This document shows, piece by piece, positions 1 through 12,392 of a stretch of 39,048 nucleotides of DNA. This DNA comes from Rhizophagus sp. LPA8_4_AMF (taxonomy: Eukaryota > Glomeromycota > Glomeromycetes > Glomerales > Glomeraceae). The notes below the pieces were generated by a model. That model ran no database searches. It was not told where the DNA came from and worked only from the letters and a program-made list of their open reading frames with translations. The number at the start of each line of letters is the position of its first letter. The first letter of the stretch is position 1. The stretch lies in contig JADRCO010000289.1 of the NCBI GenBank assembly GCA_021464525.1, positions 1-39,048 of the forward strand. Reading direction: 5' to 3'. A program made the translations under genes and the position numbers.

Positions 1-102
1 TCCATGTATCTCTAAATGTTATTTATTTTGATATATTTAATTAAATATTATTTATTTTATTTTTAATAAAAAGATCTTTAAAAAAAAAAAATATTAAACT
101 GC

Positions 103-867
103 CTACCTAATAAGGTTTATAATATGTGCGCAACAAGGTACATGGATTGATTGAGGTATTAAAGGCAATAAGACCTCTCTATAACATTTCTTCATATATA
201 CAGCAGAATCTGGAAGAAACAAGCGAGATAGATTGAAAGATATATTATATGTAATGAGTATTGTCATAAAGGTTTGTCCCATTGTAGTATTATTCACTTT
301 TTCAAGAAAATCAACAAAAACTAATTTTATTTTATTTTGATATGCAAAAAGTGTATTTACTACACTTCTAATACAATCATCAGTTGTTTCATCCATAATT
401 ATAGCTACAGGTTTTGAATCAAAAAACAATTTAAGATACTGATGATGCCTTTCAAAAATATTAGGTAAGTAAACTTGCCTTAAGGTTGGAGTCTTGGGAA
501 TAAAACCTCCATTTTTAACGTGTTTTTTAAAAAAAGGAAGTAAAGAATTGACTTTTTCAAGAGAAATGTCTGCTATTGCAAATGCTTCTATAAGATCTTC
601 AATAACTTGTTTTTTTAATTCAACTGTCACTTAAGTAGAAGTAAGGGTAAGCTGTTGTACTTTATTTTGTTCTTCATGACTTTTCATATTTGATATATGT
701 TTTTGATTGTTACAATGATTATCTAAAGTAGATTTTTGTCTTCATTCTACAGAAATATTACAGTAATTACAAAAAAGTACTTTATCATTAATACAAAAAA
801 TACCCTCATATCCACTACATCTAGTATAAACTAATACATTTTTATAATTTCTTTTTCTTTTCGGCAT
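103..867 (-). pseudogene. Decayed hAT-type transposase with BED-like zinc finger
   Basis: Reading on the minus strand from the ATG at 867, a basic N-terminus (MPKRKRNYK) leads into a C-x2-C...H-x5-H zinc-finger pattern (FCNYC, then NHCNNQKH). A TGA then interrupts the frame at about 742-744, where the family would carry sense sequence. A second in-frame stop (TAA) follows at about 631-633. After it the same frame is open for 175 codons and holds the acidic motif MDETTD, as in the RNase-H-like fold of hAT transposases, and the later CCAHIINLI motif (C..H..NL). The frame ends in TAG at 103-105, far short of a full transposase; the dimerisation region is absent or lies beyond the window edge. 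Two in-frame stops and the truncation make it non-functional. The hAT assignment rests on motif recognition. A CGGBP1-like domesticated zinc-finger protein is the main alternative for the N-terminal part. Confidence 0.6.
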
Positions 868-948
868 TGTAAAAGTACAAGAAAATAAAAAAAAATTAGA
901 TTGATTTGATAAGTATTTGATAATCATGAATTTCCCCTTAACTGCGGA

Positions 949-1066
949 TTATGTGTCAAATCATAAGACAAATCCAAATTATGTGATATTATGTTGTGCA
1001 AAATTCAAATTATACATTTATCACATAATTATTCATTTTATGTGATATTATGCGATCACATAAAAT
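949..1066. repeat. Clustered TTATGTGAT motifs and 12-bp inverted repeat (possible hAT subterminal region)
   Basis: Just upstream of the transposase relic, TTATGTGATATTATG occurs exactly at 979-993 and again at 1038-1052. The reverse-complement core ATCACATAA occurs at about 1020-1028 and 1055-1063. Positions 1035-1046 and 1055-1066 form a perfect 12-bp inverted repeat around an 8-nt loop. Short motifs repeated in both orientations are typical of hAT transposon subterminal regions, where transposase binds. The other end of the element is not in the window, so the link is inferred from position. Confidence 0.4.
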
Positions 1067-3652
1067 CATCGTCCCTGCTTTGGATTTAAGTACCTTTGAA
1101 GTAGGTCACATTAAGATTAACTTAATATATAGGCTGTTTCATACTTCCAGCCTGAAAGCCTCAAGGATCCAAGCTTCAAGGAAGTACATCTCATCTTACT
1201 CATCCTTTTACCTATACTTTAGATACATATTTCTTTATATTTTTATTTTTGATCTTCCAAGAAACATGATGTAGAGAACTTTTGTTAGTGTTAAGGCAAC
1301 TATTTAGACATCCTTTCATATTACTAATTAGTACTAAGTCTCACTTAAAGACCACTACAACCCGTGATTACCTAGCACTAATGGTACAGTTATGTATCTT
1401 TTAGTGGTATATTACTAGTGACTATTAGAATAGAAGGACCAGAGGGAAGTACAGACTCATCCCCTTAGTAATACCTACCAACTGGTACCCGATTAGTGAG
1501 AAGCCGAATCTCATTTCCACCTTACTATACCATTAGTTTACAAACACTTTGGTCAGTCTAAGGTCTAACAGAAGGCCTAATTATTATAAAGACATTGCAC
1601 CTTCAGCTTTACCATCTATGAAAATCATCTAGGTACCAAATCGTGGTATTTTAAAGAATGACTATCCAAACAGAAACTCACTCTTAAGGTACATTAAGTA
1701 ATCCTAAAGACAGGACTATGAACCTACCAACAGCTTCATAAAAAATGTTAGGGGGATACCATAACTCTTTATTGAAATATGCAGCCTAACTGTACATACT
1801 AATACATCATGATGCAGTCCATCCTACACTAATCCCTGTACCTTCATGCTATTGGTGGTAGAGTCTGCAGTAAAATTCTTTTAATTTCTGTGATCAGTGA
1901 AATTGAACTTGCAATCTCACTATGTATAAACAGGTTATATAAGAGGATGATACCTTAACAGATATCACCAACAATGATCAATCATCATGAAGTTATTTCT
2001 TTATGATCAAAATTAGCAGAATTATAGTTTAACATTTAGCTAAAATTATTTTAATTCTGGCCAGATTTATGCATATAACATAATTTATATTTATGTATTT
2101 ATGTATTTTTCAAAAATCTGGTAATTAATTACCAGAATTATGAATTATGTATTTATACAAAAATATAAAATTAATCCAAACCATCTAAAATCCAGACTGA
2201 ACCAACCTGTTCAAATCTTTACTTTATACTTTTGGTAGTTTTACTGAATCTGCTAAAATTCCTTTAGAATAACAAATTCTACCTAAATTACATTGATACA
2301 TTCTGTATACCAGCTACAAACTGCTGTGAAATAACATAAAAGTTAATATACTAAACTAATAACACTAAAAAGATATAAGACTAACTTGTTTAATAAGTGT
2401 AATATACAAATGTTCATGTTATTATATGTAACTATTTCTATTTATTAAACTGAATACAAATAAAAAATACAATATCATTAAGTAGTAATTTCTATCTTCA
2501 TTTTTTAATGAATATGACTTCATGTAAATGTACTATTTTTACATGGCACAAAAGCTCCAATGTCTAAATAACAAAATATTTTCCTAGTAAATAACTTTTA
2601 ATCCCCTATTTAATTATAAAATAATAGGTCCAGTTGACAACACATTATTGCTTGATAGTTAAAACAATTATATTACTTTTTTTTGATTACCCCATTTTAT
2701 AAGTTGATAGGAATAATTATTCTTATTATACAGTACATGTCCTGGATTAACCAATCCTTATAGTATCACTTCCATTGATACTGCTGTACACTAATAACAG
2801 ATACTAGTATCCATCTTTGAGTGATCAGCTAAAACATCTATGACAAAACATATATGAAAATATATTTCATTTTTTTTTAATTGTGTGTTCCAATGATAAA
2901 ATAGCCAAAGAACATTCACCAATTACTTTTGAACTCTGTTATCTTCGATAGTGTTATATCAATGATGGTGTACAAAATCCTGATAGTCCATAATTTCGAA
3001 AGTCCAAGATCTCCCAAGAATATTTTTGAGAATGACAAGCAAAAAAGTGAAAGTGAAATTACACTACTAGACTTTAAAGGAAGCCTTCGTAGAGTCAAAT
3101 ATCGCTTCTTGAGAAGACACTGGTCACATAACTCGAGTTTTCTTTGAACTTGTTTAATTCGAAATATATTTTGTATATACATTAATCTACGTAACAGGAA
3201 TGCATGTCTAATACTCTTTTTCCCAACAAGATGTTATGCTACGTTGAATATGTGCATTTCCTTATGAGAATATGACTCATACCGGGCAACAAATCTTCTG
3301 CACTGTACCCTTTGATGCTTATAGTGCTAGCATTCCATAAGCTATACACGCTAAAATTTTCATCGCGTATATCTGGATACAACATTTGTTTGACGTGTTA
3401 AACAGTTATTCTTAAAAAGTTAACTTTTTACACAAAAAAGAGAATAGTAATGGATCAAGCAAATGAAATTCTGCTTTCTCTATGTAACAATGTTTTAGTG
3501 TAAAGTTTCCGTAGTGATCTGTCTAACAAAATAGCCAGGATTGGATTTCAGTTCTTTTTGGGTATGAATCCTAACCCTAGATATAGCCACCCGTTGACAA
3601 CGTGAAATCTCATGTAGAAATAGTTCTATAAACGTGGTTAATCGTTACACTC
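1067..3652. other. Intergenic, no supportable gene
   Basis: No reading frame here shows a convincing domain or splice pattern. The first kilobase is less AT-rich than the genic flanks and may be an old decayed repeat, but no terminal repeats or conserved protein motif could be read. Short frames around 2916-3182 occur on both strands over the same bases and lack a supported start. Confidence 0.4.
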
Positions 3653-4033
3653 TTAAAAGAAAACGCCTGAAGGGTATTTCTGGAAATGTGTTCTGTATAT
3701 TTCTTCGCAAATGTTCCAGATAAAAAAAGTAAAAACTAGTAATATACCAAGTATAAACAAATGGACGACTATCATCACCCAATCATCAACAAAAATAAAT
3801 ATTTCCTCCACTATATATTTGGTGAGATTCCGATTAGCTCGTATCTGAAGGGTAATAAGACATCCAAGATATTTTATGTTATCCGATATTTTCATATAAA
3901 GGTTCAGCACAAGTAGTTTGATACTAAAATAATCATATAGTTGTAAGTGTGTTTCATATCCACAAAGATATGCTATACTACTCTTGACTAACAAATATAC
4001 ATAAGGAATAGCGTCAGTAAATGTAAATTTCAA
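3653..4033 (-). CDS. Doubtful ORF, hydrophobic 126-aa product
   Basis: A minus-strand frame opens with ATG at 4033 and runs to TGA... at 3653 without interruption. The product is hydrophobic, with one clear candidate membrane segment near its C-terminus (VMIVVHLFILGILLVFTFFI) followed by a charged tail (EEIYRTHFQKYPSG). No signal peptide with a cleavage site, no recognised domain and no neighbouring exon with good splice sites was found. In AT-rich DNA a hydrophobic frame of this length can arise by chance because poly-pyrimidine codons encode Phe, Leu and Ile. It is kept only because the composition here is less extreme than in the surrounding intergenic DNA. Confidence 0.2.
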   Translation of the reverse strand: MKFTFTDAIPYVYLLVKSSIAYLCGYETHLQLYDYFSIKLLVLNLYMKISDNIKYLGCLITLQIRANRNLTKYIVEEIFIFVDDWVMIVVHLFILGILLVFTFFIWNICEEIYRTHFQKYPSGVFF

Positions 4034-4943
4034 TCTAATAAATAATATACAATATTATTTTACCTAACTGTCTCACTATCCACGTTGTATATCCTTCATC
4101 TATTGGAAATCAAGAACCAATAAATTCGTGTACTATTCTTATCAGTTGTTGTCGCATTTACTCCACGATTTCTACTTTGAGTATCCTTAAACGATAATTA
4201 AGGAACATTAAAACGCCTAGGAGCATTAGCGTGTAAGGTTTATCCTCTTTTCAGCCTTTTGAAATTTCCAGTTAAATTTACCTGGAAACCTTTTAAGGGA
4301 TAATATTTAGGTTGTCTTATGATATTCTTAAACATAAGCATTTTTGTGTCAATCTTTTAAAACGCTTCTGTATGTTCCTTTACCTCGAGATTTGATTGCA
4401 GTTTGTCAAATATCTGGATCTTAAAATAGAGATTGCTCAGTAACCTAATATGAAAAAGGTATAGGTCCTAATTCAATGCACCAATAGTAATTCACAGATA
4501 GATAGCTGCGGCGAGTTTTTAAGGGGAAAAACCAGTAGGTAGATCAGTACGGTAATAATTAATATACAGTATAAATTATTACACAATTGTCGGTTTACAA
4601 GAACCAGTTTATTCTTTATTTCATCATTTCCGTCAACTCCAAGCGAACTACAAAATTATAATTACAAACACAGCCTGAATGAATTTAATGTATGCTCATA
4701 ATATGTATACCATTAAAATATTCGACCGATCAATTCGCTTTTTAGCCCAATAAAGTTTTCATGATATTTCATCAGCATTATCTCTTTTTAAAAAAAAAAT
4801 TTCGGATAATATGAGCCACAGCTCATTAATATAATAAAAAGGTGTGTAAAGAAGAAGTTGAAAGACGGATTTGTACAAAAATGAAATGAAGAGAGGCACG
4901 CCCAGGTGGCATTTTTTTAATATTTAGTGTAACTTTTGTAAAT

Positions 4944-4951
4944 TATAAATA
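4944..4951 (+). promoter_or_regulatory. TATA-like box upstream of the 5143 gene
   Basis: TATAAATA lies 192 bp before the start codon of the nine-exon membrane-protein gene. The spacing allows a leader of about 150 nt. TATA-like words are common in DNA of this composition, so it is a candidate only. The rest of 4034-5142 shows no gene. Confidence 0.2.
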
Positions 4952-5142
4952 GTTTGAGGCTTTTACAATAATTTTCTTTTCTTTTGTCGAAACTCTTCGT
5001 GTATAGATAATAGAACTTATTTAATATTTAATAATTTATATTTATGACAAAATACTTTCTTTGTAAATAGGTTAATGACTATATATTTATTAATGAAAAA
5101 AGTAGAAAAAACGAATAAATAATAATCGATTTAAATAAATCA

Positions 5143-8100
5143 ATGACGCGTCAAATAATTTCATACATTAAAATAACATTTCTATTTATAACTGTACTTC
5201 TCACCTTCTTCGCTAATAGCATTTATTCAGCTCGCACGATAAAACTAGATGATAATTCATCAGGTGTACCATTGTATCCGGTTGATACAGTAACTTTTCA
5301 GAAATCTTCAATATTAACCACTCGTTTAGCAACTAATTGTCCTCAAGGAGGAGGTCCAAATTCATTGAACTTGTTTCCGTTGAGATCATTGCATCCTAAT
5401 GGAACTTTACAAAGTTCAACTGTAATTTATACGTTTTCAGGATATAATTTTTGTCCTATTGATAGAATAAGTATATTTGCTTTGCCTGGTGAGTGGATAA
5501 TTAAATGATAATTGATCGAGTTTTATTAATGATTAATACCATTAATTTTGGCTATATCCAGATGACATTCTGTTTATAAGTTATTTGAAGGAGGAAGCTA
5601 TCAATCAAGTAAGATTTATGGGTATGATTACAACGCTAGATGGAACAATAATCGATCCGTAAGTATGGTGATATCTATCTCACTTTCCTGTGAAGTTTTC
5701 TTAATAGTTAAAAAACTCTCTCACGTAAAATATATAGTGAAGTGGAATTGAGCGACATAGTGGGTTTGGATATAAAGAATATATCATCATATCCATCAAA
5801 AATAACAATTAAGACAAATCAAGCAAATTCTGATACGGAAAATGGGGCATTATTATTTACAACAACATATAATAATAGTATAAATTGGAGAAAATTTGAT
5901 TGGGATCATATAGGGTAATGTGGGAACTTATTTTTAAAATTTTTCTTTGATGATCACTTTTTTTTTATTTAGTAATTTTTTATATACTTTAGAAGGAGAT
6001 TGTCTAATATGTCAGAGGGGGTTATTACGCCAGTGGTGCCATCATCAGGACTGTATAGAATAGATTCATTTCAAACATTTGGAACATTAGATGGTGGATT
6101 TGGATTAGCATATTCCATTCACTCAATAGATTCTCAATCAATGAGTACACCAACATCAATCTCCTCACATTCACAGGTCTACATCACGTTTCTCCATGAA
6201 TCGGCACTTGCTTGGACACCACCAACAATAATTTATGAAACATTACTAGCTAATTCAAATATAACCATAAAATTATGCACTTCTTCGATAGATACATCAT
6301 CAGCAGGCTATACATGTTTTATTGTTGTAACATGGCAATTGCAATCGCAATCGCAATATTTTTGGAGAATTATAAATTTTTTAAGCGTAGGATCTATACT
6401 ATCTTATAAAGAATTATCTAATTATGAAATTAGATTTGAAACAAATAGAAATGTTGCTATTATTTACAATGATGTACTTGCACTAAACCATTTTGGATTT
6501 TGTATGATTGGTATCAGACAAGATAACTTAAATTTGCAAGGGAGTTTGTATAACATTACGGAAGGGGAGGTTTTTAAAGGAGATAATTGGGGAATTCCGC
6601 AAATACCGAGAGCAAAATATGATGTATTAAATAATAATACAATATGGACTGCTGTACCCGGAGAAGATAATTCTGGCACATTTTGGTATATTATAAGTAA
6701 TGATGTACATAAAAATGAAATCAATAATGGTAAGAGAAATAAATATTTATTTATCCAAAACAATTCATTAAGTCTTAACTAACTAGAGTACTAATTTCCT
6801 TTGCGTAATAAGGAGATGGATATGAGAATAAACAAATATCGAGTACCGTGCCACCAATTAACGCAACGATACCAACAGACACAAAAAACATTATAATAAA
6901 ATACAAAAATCCAGTAATATTATCAACAGGATTCATATCAATATACCAATCTGCTCTTAATTCTACAACAATTAACACCGATTTATTAAGACAAACATTT
7001 TCAGCATCATCACCTCAATATGTACAATATGTTAACAATACAAATAATACAGAAGTAGAAGTAAAAATATTATCATCAACGTTTAATCAATTAAATTCTA
7101 ATTATTATATTACAGTTGATGATAATTTTGTTAGGAGTCAAAATTTTAATGAACCTTTAATGGGTATTGAAAGTGGTGTTTGGATGGTTAAAACTGGTAT
7201 GCCAGAAGATCAAAAATTTACGGATGATAAGAATGTATTGTTACGGTTGAATGCGATAGGAACACTAATATTTCAAAATATGACATCGTTAGAAAGGGAT
7301 GGATTTTTTGATAATTTATTGCTTTCATTTTCACAATCGATCCCAGTACCATTGGAAAGATTACGTACATCAAAACGATATCAATATGAAGGCATAAGAG
7401 ATGATTTACCGATATTAATAAAAATTCAATTAAAAGCCACTAGAAATAAAGAAGACATGAATACCGAACAAATTCTTAATAATATAGATACTTTAGTCAA
7501 AAATAAATTGGTTACTAGATTAAATGATCCTAGGAATGCTACTAACTTTTTAGACTCTGGTTATGGTGCGAAGGAAATAGGTAAGGAGAGAAAATATTAG
7601 TAGAAACGATTAATTATATTCTAATTGTTACTTTTTAAATTATTTAGTAAATGTGTGGCCTGCATATAGATATGAAATAGCGGGAATCATTTGTGCTATA
7701 TTCGTACTATTTGTGCTGGTATTCCTAGCTCACAATATTAATCCTACGGATCCTAAGGTAATAAACTTCATTAGTTTATAAACTTTAAAATAATCTAAAA
7801 TATACTTATATTTAAACTTCATATTTTAGAATGGTATACCTAGTATGTCACTATTCAAATTTGTTGTGATATTCGTGGATTTTATTATAGATATAATCTT
7901 TTTATTTTACAATGGTCGGGATGTACCAACACTATATATACCAAGGTATTTAATATTATTAAAATGAATCATTTATGTTTCTAATATTTGACTGAAACTA
8001 ACTGTTATATTCTTCACATCAATAGCATTGTTTTATTATTAGCACCTTTATCGATAAATTTTTTTATAACAATGTTTATATTTTTGCGAGAATATTATAA

Positions 8101-8798
8101 TAACCCTTTATTTGCTAATTTTGCACGTGAGAATTCATTTTCAACAACAATACTTCTTGTACTTGGCTATATTGATTTAGTGTCGCTGGAATTATTAAGT
8201 TCTAATTTGGCAAATTTTCAAAAATTAAGTGCTCCTTTTGATGATTTAGCCGATAGAGCCATTTATTGGGGTAGTTTGGTTATCTTATTATTAGAAGATT
8301 TACCTCAATTAGTGATCCAAGTAAGTACAGTTTTTTTTTGACTTTTTATGTACTACTAACTCTTATGCTTATGTAAACTAATTATGTTTTTCTCGTATTT
8401 CATAGATAATCTATTTGAAATCAGTGATAGATTATAGATTTGTGCCATTATTAACATTAATAACCTGTTCATTAATAATAACAACTAATATAATTGGTAG
8501 ATCATATGATTGTTATAGAAATATACGTGATCATTATTCTTCTGCCTCAACAGATGATGATTATCAGGGCCATAGTAGTAGGGGAAGCTATTTAGTTGGA
8601 GTCAATGAAATTTTTAATAAATGGTGGGAAATTGGCAGTGGCAAAGAAAAAGGAAAAGGGAAGAATAAAGAGGAACATGATGATGTTACTGAAGGAAGTG
8701 GAGTAGGTGGGGACTATGTTGAACCGAGTGGTACTAATTTTGATACTCAACCTGTTACAGCAGGTCCTAGCGGAAATAATACTTCTTGGCAGGGCTGA
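5143..8798 (+). CDS. Nine-exon gene for a large secreted-domain, multipass membrane protein
   Basis: Exons inferred by splice consensus and continuous frame: 5143-5488, 5562-5658, 5738-5914, 5993-6729, 6813-7580, 7648-7757, 7830-7945, 8026-8320, 8406-8798. All eight introns are GT...AG, 67-85 bp, and the joined frame is 1013 codons (1012 aa). The N-terminus is a signal peptide (hydrophobic run ITFLFITVLLTFFANSIYSA). Residues ~30-710 form a large, probably lumenal/extracellular region with many N-x-S/T sites and no domain I recognise. The C-terminal third has about six membrane segments (~717-736, 752-772, 784-804, 826-845, 866-886, 894-913), then a hydrophilic Lys/Glu- and Ser/Gly-rich tail. 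The fifth segment carries E874-D-L-P-Q-L-V-I-Q882, which resembles the E-x-x-P-Q-L motif of XK-related membrane proteins; that resemblance is inference. The function is unknown. It is probably a plasma-membrane or endomembrane receptor or transporter-like protein. Confidence 0.75.
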
Positions 8799-8994
8799 TG
8801 GAACCTGGTTGACTTTTAAAAAAGTAATGCAATGAAAGAATGTGGTGAAAGAATAAGCTTTTTGGTTTCTTATTTGTATATATTATAAGATGTATGTAAT
8901 ATATTTATTTAATTTATTTATTAAAATTTACCTAAAATATATGTTCTAATAACATATTAAGGAATCATCAAAAAATCTTTGCATAGCATGCACT

Positions 8995-9480
8995 GACTAG
9001 TGATGGAAATTGGATTCGCGCAGTTGGCGCAGCCGGCAATGTTGGGAAATTCAATCATGTTGCGGAATGCGCACGTGATTTGAAATTTTTTATGTGTATA
9101 ATGTGCGGAAAGTATAAAAGAATGTGTGTGCGGTTATGTACAGAGTTTTTAAATAAGATGTACGCTGGGGCGGCCGCCACAGCGTACATCTTTTTAAATT
9201 GTATATATATAAATTTCCGCGCACGAGATTGAAAGTAGATAAGCATGATATTTTATAATGGCGCTTACTATTATTTTATTTTATATATAAGAGCGCATAT
9301 GATTTCATATGTTGCGCGCAAAACTTTATGAATAATATGCGCTCTGCGCGTATAAAAATAATCTGAATTTTCAACACCGTTGATGATGCACTTCGATAAG
9401 TAAATAAAGCTATATACGCGTTGATACTTGATGTAGTATTTTTCGCGTGAAATTTCTCAATAACGATGAAGTCGCATGAA
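8995..9480. other. CpG/GCGC-rich patch in AT-rich DNA
   Basis: GCGC or CGCG words recur about ten times between 9015 and 9450, in DNA otherwise poor in CpG. Internal structure includes a direct repeat of GCGCACG(T/A)GATT(T)GAAA at about 9069-9085 and 9219-9234, a 10-bp inverted repeat GAGCGCATAT/ATATGCGCTC at 9291-9300 and 9335-9344, and the GC palindrome listed separately. No ORF is credible. It could be a small non-autonomous element, an unmethylated regulatory island, or a non-coding RNA locus. Confidence 0.45.
9155..9192. repeat. 38-bp near-perfect GC-rich palindrome with a NotI-type core
   Basis: Arms AAGATGTACGCTG (9155-9167) and CAGCGTACATCTT (9180-9192) are exact reverse complements. 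The centre GGCGGCCGCC (9169-9178) is itself palindromic. The only mismatch in the whole 38 bp is G9168 against A9179. Pairing continues imperfectly into the flanking A/T bases. It would extrude as a cruciform or, if transcribed, fold as a very stable hairpin. Confidence 0.85.
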
Positions 9481-12392
9481 GATTAAATTTATTTAACTAC
9501 CCTTTTATTCTACTTCACCCAATTTTTATTTGGGGGTCATATTAAGAAAACATACGTTGATTAATTAGATATACACTGTTTTTTTATTCTTTTCAAGCAT
9601 TACACTTTTATGGGCAATTATGGGCAAAGACATATTAACAGTTTAATCAAATTGCACCCTTTCACACTCAAAGATATAATGTATTCACCATAAAAAGAAG
9701 TAAGGATAATTATTTATATTGGTTGTATTCAGTTTGAGTTGAAAATTTTGAATTTGAGTTTATATTATTTGATGATTTAATAGCTCCTTTATTTAAAATA
9801 ATAATTTATTTGTTATAATTTTAACCCAGTTTTTTTTTATTGGTTATTACTTAACCAGTAGCTTTACTAAATATGCAATCTAAATCTAAATACTTTTAAT
9901 ATTATACAAAAATAAACATAATGATAATAATAAAATATACGCTATAAATTTTATTATATATAATAATCTTAGCTAAAATTCCAAAGTAACTTAGTAGGAT
10001 TCTATATATAAGTTACTGTACATATGGAATTTACTTATTGATTATATTTTAAAAATTTAAATTATATATTTCTATTTTTAAGCTAACTAATAATACTATT
10101 AAATTCCTTTTAATAAGAGAAATCTAATGGCAATAATTATATTTTTTCTAGTTTTTTTTACAGATTATCTACTAGTTTAATAAATAAATAATCTATTATT
10201 ATATAATATATGAAATATAAAAATAATCTATATACAATATTTACTTGTTAATAGCAATCAATTAAATGTGATTTGCCAGTAAATGTTTGTCTATATATGT
10301 ATTTTACCACTTAATATAAGCTACATGTACAGATAACCTTTTTTTTATTTGGTTTTACAATATAATTTATATCATTAACCAAGTTGACTATAGTATAATT
10401 AAGCAAAATTATAAAGTACAAAACTCTATATTTATTGTAAAGTATACATCTTGAATTTTTAAATACTTTAATAAACATTATATTATACTATAAAGCATGA
10501 TGAAATACTTTTAAAAATAAAACTTTCTGATTACTAGTCATATGACCTATATGTTATCTATATATTCTGATGTTCTATACAAATTTTAATTAAAGAACAA
10601 TTATTTACTAATGGATTAAATTTAGTTATACTATATAATTATAATTAAGTAAACTCTTTGCAAATTGATAAATAATTAAAAAATTATAATAATTAATTTT
10701 TTTATCATTATACTATAGAGTATAGTAGTATTTGATAAAATTATTTACTGATAAACTATATTTTATGCTTTCTGTAGACTCAATTGTAAAAGATTATACC
10801 CCACTTTTTCTAGTCTTAATATTTATTAAAATTAATGTTTCTCACAAATTGATTTGTAATGCAATACTGTATAATAAAAATTGATATTAAAGATAAAAAA
10901 CTTACTTTGCAATTATTTTAAGATCTAGTAGTCCAAATTTTACAATCTTTTTTTTCTATAAAAGCTACAAAATAAAAAAATTCATCAAATTCTGATCACT
11001 AAAATATGAAATAATTATTTTTGTCTTTAAATCAAATTCAAATTGAATTTAAATCTGTAAGGCAGAAATTTGATTTATGCAAAATACTAATTTAGAATAC
11101 AATACAAAGTAAATAAGATATTTAAATTTTAATTGAATCTTTTCAACCATTTTATAATTAATTTTTGTTAAAATCAATATAATTTGTTCTTTTAGTTTTT
11201 TTTTGCAATTAAGTAATTTCAATAAATTTTTTTTTTATTTATTTTATAAAAAATATAAAAAAGAATAAGTTAAATTATATTACTTTAATATTGGAAAAAA
11301 CTATTTTAATTTTTAAATTTATTTTAATTTGCTCTTTTTTTATTTGTAAAAATTCCCTCAGGTCTCAGACAAAATTGCTGAATTTCTAATCTAATATTTT
11401 TAAAATAATCAAAAAAAAATAAAATTATTAAATTTTTTAAAAAAAAAAAAATATGAAAAAAATATATTTAATAATATAAAATATTATAATGTTAAATACT
11501 TTAATAGTATTACAAATATTAACAGTTAGGGATATTTTTTTTAAATCCAAATTTAATTCTTTTATTTTATTTGATTTTTTTTAGCCTTAATTCCAATTTT
11601 ATATTAAATTTTATAGTTTAAAAAAAACTTACCTTTTTATGATCGTAATAATAACTCCAAAAAAGATGAGTTAAATAAAATTTGACTAGATAATAATTGA
11701 TTCTATGTGTAAAATTTGTAATAGTTGATCTGTATTATTTATGCAACCTTACAGTTCACCCGCATTTTTTTATGCAATTTAACAATTTGAAATTAAATAG
11801 AGCTATGAAGGATCTGCACATCGTTCGTAATCACGCCACATAATTACATTTTAGCATAAAATTCAAATGATTTCGTTTTTGAAAATAACTTTATCAGGGA
11901 ATTTCAACAATAATAAAGCGTCAAAATGATAAAATTATAATCCCTTTTTAGTTAATTTCTTTATTGTATTTGTTATTTAAAAATTTTCGATGTAACTACA
12001 GTAATAATAATACAAAGTGATTAAATCTTTATTAATCGAGAGATGATGAACAACAATAGACATAAAGTTACATTCTTTCCTTTAATAATAATGAATGAAA
12101 ACTATGTTTATTTGTTTGAAGAAACAATTATTTTACAAAATCAGAATCAGAATCAAGTAATAATAAAATAGAAATCAAATCCTACGTAATAATTAACTAA
12201 TTAAATTAGGTAATAAGCCAGTTTTTTTTTTTTTTTTTTTTTTTTTGTGGATTAAATCGAGTAATGAATTATTTTAAACGTAACTTGATCTCATTCTTTA
12301 AAATTATTTTGTTATACGATAAAAATTTTTATATTTCGACCAAACAATTTACAAAGCTTTTTAGTAAGATTGACAAAAAAATTTTTTAAACA
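9481..12392. other. Gene-free AT-rich stretch
   Basis: About 2.9 kb of very AT-rich sequence with no credible coding region. It holds many A and T homopolymers, including a run of 25 T at 12222-12246. I see no terminal repeats, tRNA or tandem array here. Confidence 0.5.

Noticed and set aside
1050-1274. 74-codon plus-strand frame with a phrase (YRLFHTSSLKAS) faintly like the C-terminal tail of gypsy-type polyproteins
   Set aside because: The resemblance is a few residues only; no integrase, LTR or flanking coding sequence was found, and the rest is chance-like hydrophobic sequence.
2916-3182. Overlapping open frames on both strands
   Set aside because: Neither has a supported start codon context, splice partner or domain; at most one can be real and neither is favoured.
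9055-9246. 63-codon minus-strand frame
   Set aside because: It reads straight through the GC palindrome and CpG-rich patch and is explained by those repeats.
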